Assembly (NCBI GenBank): GCA_036971475.1
Contig: JBAIZL010000008.1
Location: forward strand, 24,882,982 to 24,946,981
DNA length: 64,000 nucleotides
Source: Prosapia bicincta
Taxonomy: Eukaryota > Arthropoda > Insecta > Hemiptera > Cercopidae
Direction: 5' to 3'
Part shown: piece by piece, positions 1 to 9,171 of the stretch
Numbering within the stretch: position 1 is the first letter of the stretch
Layout: every line of letters starts with the position of its first letter
Program-made: the position numbers and the translations under genes
The notes under the pieces: model-generated
Databases searched by the model: none
Told to the model about the DNA's origin: nothing
Seen by the model: the letters and a program-made list of their open reading frames with translations, nothing else

Positions 1-164
1 ACATAATTTGATGTCATTATAGAAGGAAGAAAAACATAAAATGTTATTTATTAACGTTAATGATATCTGATTAAAATTTTATAAGAAATAATGTTGGAAA
101 TATTATTTAATCTAGAAATTATTATCTCTATACTTAAATGGACTTTGTATAAATATTTCATTAC

Positions 165-272
165 CTGACTTTCAAAAAATTTTGCTTCTGAAATAATGAC
201 CACAATTAGGTTTCCAAATGACACAGTAAGAAGCCAAGCAGCTGATAACAATGATTTCATAGAGACTGGAGC
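165..272 (-). CDS. SLC15 transporter exon 14 (TM11), last exon in window
   Basis: Thirty-six codons in phase 0: APVSMKSLLSAAWLLTVSFG, then NLIVVIISEAKFFESQ. It follows FSYTQ directly, as in PepT proteins (SQAP.SMKS). The donor CAG|GTAATG at 163-164 shows that the gene continues left of position 1 with the TM12 exon and stop codon. Positions 1-162 are intron with nothing recognisable. Confidence 0.96.
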
Positions 273-1731
273 CTGTAATAAAGCCATGTTTAATGATTTG
301 ATCTTAAACAATCTTCTATAATATAGACACTTCCACAACTCTGACAACAAAATGTATGTGTATGTTTCTTTATTATAGCAGGTCTCTTCCTATTGAGTTA
401 CAGTGGATGGAAGCTCATTGTTCACATTGCCACTTTGTTGTTTATATATTAGTGAATGAAAACTAACAATATATGTTGGAGAGTTAATAACAATAACAAT
501 CTGTTATACTCCCAAAAATAATCTAAAGGAATTGACTACACAATTCTCTCTTGTAGTTCTGGCTTGTACCACTTAGTGGGTGTTCAGTAATTTTTGTGAA
601 TCATTGTGCTAAGTAGCATCACATAGGAAGATTGTAGTGATAAACTTAATACTTTTTTGTGCTAATAGTTATTCATTCAAAATGTAAATTCTGTTCAATG
701 ATATGTTTTTCCTGGCAATCCTCCTCAAACCTGCCGTTAGTGCCAGTGTTGACTATATGTTATAAACAGCAGTGTTTTTATCAGTGGTACTATTTTTTTT
801 AAGTGGTCAGACTAATATCATTCGAGGAACCACCTATCTGTGGTAAAAATGAACTTCTCCATAACTTTAATGATAAAATTAAGAATATTAACGTTTTACA
901 ATAACTGTCAGAAAATTTTCCACAGATTTTGTGAAGTTGTGACTGAAAATTTGAGATACCACAAGTATCGCAGACTTTGTTTGTTGTAAATTCTCACTTC
1001 TCTTGATATTTTTTTAATTCTAGTAGAGAATTTATTTAATCAATTTAATCATTTATTTAATTGGGGTGAACACCATGCATGATGCACCAATTGGTAAGAA
1101 AACATTAGTGTCTTTTTACAATAATAAAACTATTTAATCATTATTATTATTATTATTATTAATATTATTATTATTATTATTATTATTGGCATACAATATT
1201 CTAATAGTAAATATTTACCTAAACAAATATTTTTTCTATATAGTGATAAAATGTGTGTCATTTATCAAATACAATGTGTAAACATCTTGAGGATAACTCT
1301 CCAGATATGGAAAATAATTATGAAATGATTTTAAAATAATAAATAACATACTAACAGTTTAAGTTAAGATAATTACAACTTAGTTGTTTTAATAAAAACA
1401 CCATTATATTCCTGATCAAATATTTATCCAAATTAGTTTATTGTACTAAAAACTGAATTTTTTTTTGTTGACTTTCTATTGATTGAAGGTTAAATGTATT
1501 ACATACTATTGTTGCTGATATTGACATCCCATGACATCTGTTGTCTTTGGTGAAGTAGTGAGTAATGCTTTGGTGTGATTCCAGTGGGTAATCAATATAT
1601 CAACAAAAAAGTTTATTTTAGCAGCTGGAAGCCAAACATAAATTGGTCCTAAAGTTAATGCTGTCTGATCTCCATGATTGAATGATATTTATATATTAAT
1701 GATCTTTAGTAGAATATAATAAAGTATTTAC
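273..1731 (-). other. Intron 13
   Basis: AT-rich intron. It holds an ATT microsatellite at about 1138-1186 and no other recognisable element or open frame. Confidence 0.8.
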
Positions 1732-1860
1732 CTGGGTGTATGAGAACTCAACACCAGTTATAGAGAACATGATTTCAGCAGCAGTTATTATAAAATATTG
1801 TGGTAATAACCACAGAATATGAATACTGTTAGGTGGAGATGTTACCAGCAGATTTCCAAC
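1732..1860 (-). CDS. SLC15 transporter exon 13 (TM10, conserved glutamate)
   Basis: Forty-three codons in phase 0. [20 protein letters not shown] is followed by [10 protein letters not shown], a near-invariant family block in which E616 is the counterpart of PepT1 Glu595. The acceptor is TTGTTTTAG and the donor CAG|GTAAAT. Confidence 0.97.
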
Positions 1861-2800
1861 CTAAAACAAGATGAAAATTGTATTACAGTAGATATTCTAA
1901 GAATATTGCATTAGGTTACTTAAAAAAAAACATGCAAATGTTTGAAGCCAGTAAATTATTTGTAAACAGTACTATAAACTAACAAAAAAGCTAGCTACTT
2001 ACTAAATAAAAAGGTTTTGTCCAATTAACTAAGAAGGAAAAACTGTTCACAGAGTAAAATATTAATTATTTTAGCTAATTATCCAAGTTGATAACACAAA
2101 AGACATTGTAAAGTAGGGTTTCAACTAAATAACTAATTGAAAGAAGTTTTGTTATTGGTATTCTACTTCATAATATCGAGGTAGTTTTAACGTTTTAATA
2201 ATCATAAAATTATTAGAACGCTTGTAATAACCAGATATTTTAATAGAAGTAATTAATTTCAGGAAGTTTTGTTTTTATTTATTTCAAGATTTTTTTATAA
2301 ATATCTTTGTTCTAAGCACTTGTGTATTTATATTTATAGCTTGCCTATCTGACTCAAACCAGATAGTTAGGTCCAGAAAATTTGAAGAAAGAACTTATAG
2401 TGAATGAGCTGTACTCACATACCTAACCAACAAAATTGCTGAGATAAAAATGTGAAAATCCCAATTTTAGAAAATTAGGAGCAAGTTTCAGTCAAATTGA
2501 ATATTAATTAAAATGGTAAATTAAAGACTTTGAATTATTTGATAATAAATAAAAATTTAGAATAAAATTATTAATAAATAATTTTTAACACAGAAATTGC
2601 AACTTACAAAGAAAATTTGGGTTGAAAAAATTTGCAATAAATTTGATTTAGTTAAAGAAAATTGAGTTAAATAAAAAAAATTGATTTAGTTAATGATGAT
2701 TTTAAACTACAGTAAAACTTCTTTTAACCGTCAGTTTCTGTTAACCGTCATTGCCATAATAGCATATTAATACTGTAATAACAAAGTCCTTTAAAATGGA

Positions 2801-3029
2801 GTATCACGTTTGCTTTGTATACTACTCGCCCACCGTAAAATGGTACAAATATGACTTTCAGTGGTCGCGCTAACACCCCTCCCCTTTTTATGTATTTTGT
2901 TTCACTAATGAGTTAGTATCGCATTTGCTTTGTATACTACTGCCCACCGTAAAATGGTACAAATATGACTTTCAGTGGTCGCGCTAACACCCCTCCCCTT
3001 TTTATGTCTTTTGTTTCACTAATGAGTTA
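2801..3029 (+). repeat. Two direct copies of a 115-bp segment inside the Tigger-like element
   Basis: Copy 1 spans 2801-2915 and copy 2 spans 2916-3029, both running from a GTATC(A/G)C start to GTTTCACTAATGAGTTA. They differ at a handful of positions. The duplication lies in the 5' untranslated part of the element. Confidence 0.85.
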
Positions 3030-3224
3030 CCAGTCGCCACCGGTTTCAGTTGTGGCAAAAAAGCTGTTAATATCCCAGTGCACCTAGCAGGCTGTGAAGT
3101 AGTACCCTATTTGTTACGTGTTATCCACTTGAATAAGATTTATTAACTAATACATACTGTAGTGATATATGTATTTTACACTACACCACATTTAGTGCAG
3201 GTGTGTGTTACAGTAACTTGACAA

Positions 3225-4824
3225 AATGTCTGAAAAGCGTAAACACATTGTTTTTGGACTTAAGAAAAACTTGAAATTATAAAACGCTTAAGAAAGATTG
3301 AAACTGCAACGAGTGTAGCACTGATTTATGGGGTTGGGGGAACAACCGTTAACCACATCAAACGTGATGCTGATAAAATAAAGCAACATATGTCAACAAT
3401 GCAGAGCATGCATGGAGATGTTTAAACAAGGAAGACAATGAAACCTGCAAAATATGATGAATTAGACACTGCAATGTACCGATGGTGACAAGCAAGAAGT
3501 CAGGGGATTTCACTTTCAGGGCCTATAATAGTGGCTAAGGCTGTCGAAATGAACAACAAACTTGATGGTGACTTGTCTTTTAAAGCAAGCATTGGATGGC
3601 TCGACAAGTTTAAATTTTGCCATTGCATTGATATTAGTGGAGAAAAACTCAGTGCAGATAATTCTGTAATTGCTAAGTTCCAGGAACAATTTAAAGTAAA
3701 AAACCCTGAATTGGATCTTGTTAGGGAGCAGGTTTACAATTGTGATGAAACTGGGCTTATTTGGAAGGCTTTACCACAAAAGACATTAGCGAAAGACAAA
3801 GACATTAACTTTCTGAAAAAGCTGCTCCAGGCTTTAAAGTACAAAATAATCGCATCACTGCTATGGTTTGTGGAAATTCCACCGGCAGTCATAGCTACCC
3901 CTACTTGTGACTTGAAAATCAAGAAAACCTTGTGCATTCAAGAATTTGTATTTGAATGCTCTCCTTGCACAATATTACGCCCAGAAGAGTGCTTAGATGG
4001 AACAAATAATTTTTTGTAACTGGTTTCACAAACAATTTGTACCTCAAGTTGAAGTACATTTGTTAAAAAAAATTGTCCTTTTTTTATTAAAAAGAAAGCG
4101 CTGTTGCCATTGGATAATGCTCCAACGCACCGTACTTGTAAAATGGAAAGTGATGATGGCAACATAATATACCTCTTCATTCCAGCAAACACAGCTTCAC
4201 TTATACAGCCTATGGATCAGGGATTCATCGAAAACATGAAACGTCATTACAGAAAACTTTTTATCGAAAGTTTGCTCTCGTCTGATGAATCAACGTCTGT
4301 AAAACAGTTTTGGTGGTCTTACAGTATTAAAGATACCATTTTTAATGTTGCCAGCGCATGGAGTGATTTATCAGTGACAAATCTAAAGAACGGCTGGAAT
4401 AAACTTAGGCCTCAACCTAAGGGTGAAGAATCTGACGAACCTGAGAGTGTGACAATTGAGGAGATGGTTAAATTGTGCTCAATTTACAAGTTTGTCGTCA
4501 GAAGAAGTATCAAAGCAGTTAAAGTGTGATAGATTGGACAAGGGTTTCAAATTTTGAGTGATGACGAAATTATTGCCAGCGTAAGTGCCACCGAAGGAAA
4601 GAAGGAGCTGATGAAGACGAGTGTTCAAACCATGACGAAGAACAAACTATTAGCCACTCAGAGACTGAAAACATGCTGTCCAAGTGTATAGAATGGTTTG
4701 ACAGTAAAGAAGAGGCCAATCCAAAGCAGAAACTACTGCTCCAAAAAATATAAAATATTGCCGTGATGAAAGCTTGACCATCAAAGAGGCAGAAGAAAAA
4801 ACTGACTATTTCCAAGCTAAATGA
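3225..4824 (+). pseudogene. Degenerate Tigger/jerky-type transposase
   Basis: Translation starting MSEKRKHIVFGLKKN shows the CENP-B-type N-terminal helix-turn-helix (GVGGTTVNHIKRDADKI), then a Tc5-type DNA-binding segment (TAMYRW...GISLSGPIIVAKA and ASIGWLDKFK), then the DDE catalytic region. The three acidic landmarks can still be read: DETGL near 3741, DNAP near 4110 and MDQGFIENMKRHYRK near 4209. Several in-frame stops and frameshifts, plus a damaged stretch around 3800-4100, show it is inactive. Two open pieces remain: 3531-4019 and 4104-4529. The C-terminus (EWFDSKEEANPKQKLLL) lies in a third frame. Confidence 0.88.
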
Positions 4825-5628
4825 ACTACATATTTCACCTGTACGTTTATATTACCTGCAATTATGTTATATATTAAGTTTTGTTATGTGACATTATTTA
4901 GCTACGTTTGTAGCTACTGTGCTGATGTTTTTATCAGGTAATAAATAATTTAATTTGCTATTACAATCATGTCTAATTTCTTTTCCTTCGGACATATATT
5001 ACATTACGGTGAGAGTTACATCTGACTATAATATATATGATTGAGGTTATGTTTTGGAGGAATGATACAGCGTCTCCTTTATCCGTCTATTCGCTCACTA
5101 CCGCGGTCCTGACGATGATGGTTAATCGAGTTTTTACTGTAATATGAAAATGATTTATACTCTACTCTCCAGTCAATCTTCGCTAAAGAGCAAAGCTAGT
5201 GTTTTGTTACCAATGACAGTATTTATGAAGAAATAACATTACATATAACCTTGGTTAAGTTGTAAGACTCAGTTTGAAAAACACATACAATCACACACAA
5301 CTAAAAAATTCAGAGTTTACAAACACTTCAAATTACATTTTAAGCATATACTCAATACCCTAATGGTAGGCTACTATCTATTAAACATATTTCCCCCTCA
5401 AAATTTCATAGAATTCATGATATACATTCCACCCTAATTAAAATCAACTCCTCTCACTAATAAATCAATTGAAATTATTTATTAATTTTGATCAAAGTCC
5501 AAAATTGGATATATTACAATACAAATCAATTTCATAGTTGCAATAAATAAGAATTAGGTTAAAAAATTACAATAATAAAATAAATAAAAACATGTATTAT
5601 AGTCTTAATTTAAGAAATTAACACTTAC

Positions 5629-5731
5629 AATTGTATTATTTCCGTTGTTTCCTAAAACTAAAGTGTATACTCCAGCAGGTCCTATATCAATATTAGAATC
5701 TATTTTTGTACTTCCAATATTTGCAGTAAAT
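5629..5731 (-). CDS. SLC15 transporter exon 12 (end of extracellular domain)
   Basis: The acceptor is TTGTTTCAG and the donor AATT|GTAAGT. It encodes FTANIGSTKIDSNIDIGPAG followed by VYTLVLGNNGNNTI. The VYTL(V) turn just before TM10 is usual for PepT proteins. It ends in phase 0. Confidence 0.92.
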
Positions 5732-5807
5732 CTGAAACAATTATGTAAAATTTATATTCCTAAAACTTTTGTACTAGCAATAATAATAATAATAATTGAT
5801 TAAACCA

Positions 5808-5811
<4 letters not shown>

Positions 5812-5863
<52 letters not shown>
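5812..5863. repeat. (TA)n tract bordering palindromic island A
   Basis: About 26 TA dinucleotides. It is the left border of the first of several palindromic islands. Confidence 0.95.
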
Positions 5864-5866
<3 letters not shown>

Positions 5867-5952
5867 AAATATCAAATAGGTTTTCCTGTTAGAATTATTT
5901 TCAAGATTAAATAATATACACTAATTACAGGAATTAATTTATTGAATAATAC

Positions 5953-5998
5953 ATTCAAAGCTTTTCGTTGGTTGACAACACCAACCTCCTCAGGAATT
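5953..5998 (-). ncRNA. Hammerhead ribozyme motif (type I), Penelope-associated
   Basis: On the minus strand: ATTC, then the core CTGAGGA, then stem II GGTTGG...CCAAC, then GAAA, the AGCTTT stem III, and GAAT, which pairs with the leading ATTC to form stem I. Core and stem order match a type I hammerhead with a very short stem III. Cleavage would fall just before GAAT. Such ribozymes are known from Penelope-like retroelements. Activity is untested. Confidence 0.7.
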
Positions 5999-6036
5999 AC
6001 TAAGAATGACAAAAGAACTCTTTGTCATTCTTAGTA

Positions 6037-6081
6037 ATTCCTGAGGATGTTGGTAATGTCAACCAACGAAAAGCTTTGAAT
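6037..6081 (+). ncRNA. Hammerhead ribozyme motif (type I), best copy
   Basis: ATTC|CTGAGGA|TGTTGG...CCAAC|GAAA|AGCTTT|GAAT. Stem I pairs ATTC with GAAT, stem II pairs GTTGG with CCAAC, and the core CUGANGA and GAAA are intact. A single U sits between A9 and the first stem II pair; extra nucleotides here are tolerated in some natural hammerheads. The palindromic AAAGCTTT would let two molecules share stem III as a dimer. Confidence 0.75.
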
Positions 6082-6129
6082 GTATTATTCAATAAATTAA
6101 TTCCTGTAATTAGTGTATATTATTTAATC

Positions 6130-6133
<4 letters not shown>

Positions 6134-6186
<53 letters not shown>
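6134..6186. repeat. (TA)n tract between islands A and B
   Basis: About 26 TA units joining two palindromic islands. Confidence 0.95.
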
Positions 6187-6190
<4 letters not shown>

Positions 6191-6309
6191 TAATATATTA
6201 CTATTGTAAGTAATTTTATCCACCATTAAGTGCAATAATTTTGCCTTAGGTAAAATTATTGCACTTAATGGTGGATAAAATTACTTACAATAGTAATATA
6301 TTAACTTCA
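6187..6309. repeat. Palindromic island B (near-perfect inverted repeat)
   Basis: Arms of about 60 bp read AAGTTAATATATTACTATTG inwards to ATTTTGCC, with their reverse complement after a 3-base centre near 6248. There is no hammerhead core. It lies between two (TA)n tracts, so the RNA or DNA strand could form one long hairpin. Confidence 0.92.
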
Positions 6310-6343
6310 TAAAGTCAGTGCAACGGAAAAACAATGGATAACG

Positions 6344-6378
<35 letters not shown>

Positions 6379-6529
6379 CAACATAGGTTATTCAATTACA
6401 AGAATATTTATTATTTTATATCCAAATAAAATTTATTTTATGGATATAAAATAATAAATATTCTTGTATTTGAATAACCTATGTTGTTTTAAATTTTTAA
6501 ACAAGAAAACGTATTTTATATTTATACAT

Positions 6530-6575
<46 letters not shown>
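6344..6575. repeat. (TA)n - palindromic island C - (TA)n
   Basis: TA tracts at about 6344-6374 and 6534-6575 enclose an inverted repeat of about 58-bp arms centred near 6434. The outer sequence TAAAACAACATAGGTTATTC is shared with the island at 32.86-33.06 kb, which retains hammerhead cores in its centre. Island C looks like a derivative that lost that centre. Confidence 0.9.
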
Positions 6576-6578
<3 letters not shown>

Positions 6579-6626
6579 ATAAATTAAAAATATTTCAAAA
6601 ACAAGAATACTTTTGTAGCATATATT

Positions 6627-6673
6627 ATTCAAAGCTTTTCGCCGATAAAATAGTACCAGCATCTTCAGGAAAA
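6627..6673 (-). ncRNA. Hammerhead ribozyme motif in island D
   Basis: The minus strand reads TTTC, CTGAAGA, then stem II GCTGG...TCGGC, then GAAA, AGCTTT and GAAT. The core is intact. Stem II includes G-U pairs, and stem I has only about three pairs next to the core. Confidence 0.62.
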
Positions 6674-6710
6674 TCTATATATATCGCAATATGTATTCTT
6701 GTGTATTAAT

Positions 6711-6819
6711 AAAGAACATAAGTCAAAATACAAATAAAAGAATTTGTACTGTTAGCCAACGAAAAGCTTTGAATTGTAAATTTAATTATAATTCTTGTAT
6801 TTGTATTTTGACTTATGTT

Positions 6820-6892
<73 letters not shown>
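6711..6892. repeat. Palindromic island D right part and (TA)n
   Basis: AAAGAACATAAGTCAAAATA (6711 on) is repeated inverted at 6801-6823, directly before a (TA)n tract (6824-6892). A 3' half of a hammerhead (ACGAAAAGCTTTGAATT, about 6758-6780) lies between the arms without its CTGANGA half. Confidence 0.85.
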
Positions 6893-6897
<5 letters not shown>

Positions 6898-6990
6898 AAA
6901 GATGATTATTTTTTCTTGATTTGTTATAATTATTAAATAACTTCAAAAAGTTCATAATCAAGATATATTTTATTCAACATTTACAATTAT

Positions 6991-7010
6991 GCTGAAGCTT
7001 TTCGCCGGAG
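6991..7010 (-). ncRNA. Hammerhead 3'-half remnant downstream of the Penelope ORF
   Basis: The minus strand shows CTCCGGCGAAAAGCTTCAGC, the GAAA plus stem III part of the local hammerhead family, without a CTGANGA half. Its place about 140 bp after the Penelope stop codon fits a terminal repeat remnant. Confidence 0.4.
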
Positions 7011-7152
7011 TATATCTCAAAGACTACTAACATGGTTTGTAAAATTATTTAAACATTACTCTAATTGATTGCACTATGTACATAAACCACTGATATCTTA
7101 TTTCTTTAATCTATTTGCTTTACATTAAATGAACTATCTGTTTGATAAAATC

Positions 7153-7704
7153 TTAAATTCTATCTAAAACATGAAAAATTGTGTTATGTTTGGATTTAAT
7201 TTGGGACTGTTCTTTAATAAGTATGTTGTTTAATTTATGCTTGTAGATATATAGGTTTTCCAGAACATTCATTTTCAAACCTTTATTAATATGTTTGATT
7301 AAATTCATATTTTGTATGTCTGGAAAACTATGGTTATTTGCAATACAATGAGTGGCCATATTCGATTTATATATATCTGGTTTTATATACGCATTGAGAT
7401 GTTCTTTGTAGCGATCCTTTATTTTCTTTTTTGTTTGATCTACATAATTTTTATTGCAATCTTGGCAATTTATGCTATATATCCCACATAAATCTAATTT
7501 ACTAGTGTGATTACTTTGATTTAAAATACGATTATTGATGGTATTGTTTGTATAAAACGCAAATTTAATATTAGTATTTTTAAACAACTTTTCAAGTGAT
7601 TTAATTTCATATCCCGTGTAAATAAATTTAGTCCATTTTGTTTCATTTTTACTTATAATTTGTCTGTTATAATTTAGTAATTTATTCTGAACGTTACTAT
7701 TCAA
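7153..7704 (-). pseudogene. Penelope-like element C-terminal fragment with GIY-YIG endonuclease domain
   Basis: An open frame of 183 residues with no reverse transcriptase part, so the element is 5'-truncated. The GIY-YIG module is recognisable: CGIYSINCQDCNKNYVDQTK followed by RYKEHLNAY and NMATHCIANNHSFPD. The second motif reads YVD instead of YIG, so the conserved glycine is gone and nuclease activity is doubtful. The zinc-ligand-like cysteine pair CQDC upstream of YVD is typical of Penelope endonucleases. The upstream IIYTGYEIKSLEKLFKNTNI-like segment is the usual linker after the reverse transcriptase. Hammerhead motifs on both sides (7817-7855 and about 6991-7010) fit Penelope terminal repeats. 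Confidence 0.85.
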
Positions 7705-7816
7705 TTTATCTATAGTCTTCCTTTTTTTCCTAATATATATATATATTACACTTTTGCTATTACTTGCGACCAGAATTTTTGTTAGCTAAAGGTTGTTAAA
7801 TTGTTAACTTACACTT

Positions 7817-7855
7817 GGAGGAAACAATTTCGTCTTACGACTTCTTCAGCCTCCC
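7817..7855 (-). ncRNA. Hammerhead-like motif upstream of the Penelope fragment
   Basis: The minus strand reads GGGAGG, CTGAAGA, a GTCGTAAGAC hairpin, GAAA, a short TTGTTT, then CCTCC, which pairs with GGAGG to make stem I. All core elements occur in the right order. Stem II is only three pairs with an unpaired A next to the core. It belongs to a different sequence class from the AGCTTT copies. Confidence 0.5.
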
Positions 7856-8611
7856 GCTAGGAATGCTGCAGTTGTGCTTTCTTGGTACCATTTTTTTTGA
7901 AAGTTAGAAGTGATGTGATCGAAGAGTATGTGCGATCTGTGCCGGGTTTGTTCATTTAGGATGTCATTTTTATGTGTGTAGCTATGTCTATATATATTTA
8001 TATATATTCTATATATTTATAGACATATATATGTATATATATATATATATACTATTTAGATATACACTATGAGGTAGTAGTTCCTTTTTCCTTTTTTTAT
8101 TATTTGCCGAACATTTATTTTTAAGAATATTTTATGACCAAAAATAGAATTAGCGATAAAACTGAGGCTACTTTACAAATTATTTGTTACTTAATACCAT
8201 AGTGTCTAAGTAATGTTATAAAATTAAATTTTAAGACAAACGTTTAAAATGTTTTTATTCCTATAACTTAAAATAGAGTGCATTATATGAACGTTAATTG
8301 TTAAAGAACTGTGTCATATTCTTAAAAAAATGAAATGAAAACTAGTTGAAAAGAAGTAAAGCTGGAAAACCATTATAGGGGAAATGATTTGTTAAACCTA
8401 ACTAATCTCCAATTAGAACTACAACATTTACCGCAATTTATCTATTTATTTTTTAAATAGCAAATTTCACTTTTTTCAGAATAAATAATTACATTGTTGG
8501 AATTCAATCTTATGTGTAGAAATAACTTTATACATAGTAGAAATGTAAAACCCTAATCATCATAATTAACTGTTTATTTTACAATACGATAAAATTATAC
8601 TGTAAACTTAC

Positions 8612-8740
8612 TTGTCACTTTCTGTAAGAAAATGCTGGTTTGTATTTGACAGATTTTTTTCCAGAGTAAACTGCTCAGTAAATTTTTTCCCTTCCAAGTT
8701 GAGATATGTTGTGTTTAAAATAGGCAAATTGTACAGAATT
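8612..8740 (-). CDS. SLC15 transporter exon 11 (extracellular domain, part 3)
   Basis: The acceptor is AATGTTTCAG and the donor GACAA|GTAAGT. It encodes ILYNLPILNTTYLNLEGKKF and, further on, EKNLSNTNQHFLTESD. It contains the sequons NTT and NLS. Start and end phases (2 and 2) match the neighbouring exons. Confidence 0.9.
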
Positions 8741-8944
8741 CTGAAACATTAAAACATAATATAATTATATTTAACATTTTATAGAATTAAATAAATATTT
8801 AAACTAACTGTGGTTGTGACCAAAATATTTAGAACCGATGGTTATTAAGATATCTCAATAACAATAAAATTATTGTCAATAATATGGTTATTCACTTTAA
8901 CATGAATAAATAAATTAACATAAAAAATCCTTGTAAATATACAA

Positions 8945-9170
8945 ACTTGCCTATAGTAGCACTTACTTATATTTGTTGAGGATGGCCGTTTTGGGAGATG
9001 TGTCCTATTGTTAACTCAGACCGTAACTCCGTAACTTGACAATGGGATACATCTCCTGAAACGGCCGTCCTCAACAAATATAAGTAAGTGCTACTATAGG
9101 TACCTAAGTTTGTAAATATTTACAAGTGTTTTAGTGAAAACTAGTAGCTCACGTGAAGATGGAATCAACA
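8945..9170. mobile_element. Long-inverted-repeat element, copy 1 (unclassified family)
   Basis: Arms of about 65 bp, beginning ACTTGCCTATAGTAGCACTT and ending inverted near 9110, enclose a short centre. The conserved inner arm is GGCCGTTTTGGGAGATGTGT. A tail with AGTAGCTCACGTGAAGATGG follows to about 9170 and recurs next to the other copies, so the element is longer than the palindrome. It resembles a foldback or MITE element. No protein is encoded. Confidence 0.7.
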
Positions 9171-9171
9171 A

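Larger units (their letters stand above)
2710..5139 (+). mobile_element. Tigger/pogo-like DNA transposon, complete ends, dead coding region (intron 12)
   Basis: The left end reads CAGTAAAACTTCTTTTAACC and the right end, on the other strand, CAGTAAAAACTCGATTAACC. The TIRs start with CAGT and are flanked by the TA target dinucleotide on both sides (2708-2709 and 5140-5141), as in the Tc1/mariner superfamily. The internal region encodes a broken pogo/Tigger transposase. Length is about 2.43 kb, typical of full-length Tiggers. A direct duplication of about 115 bp lies near the left end. The rest of intron 12 (1861-5628) is anonymous AT-rich sequence. Confidence 0.88.
5901..6134. repeat. Palindromic island A with two head-to-head hammerhead motifs
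   Basis: Two arms of about 107 bp (5901-6007 and 6027-6134) are almost exact reverse complements around a short centre near 6017. The outer part includes AATTACAGGAATTAATTT and its complement. Each arm carries a hammerhead core (5953-5998 minus, 6037-6081 plus). The outer end abuts a (TA)n tract on the right. Confidence 0.9.

Noticed and set aside
5812..6892. Ile-Tyr-rich open frames
   Set aside because: They are produced by (TA)n tracts.
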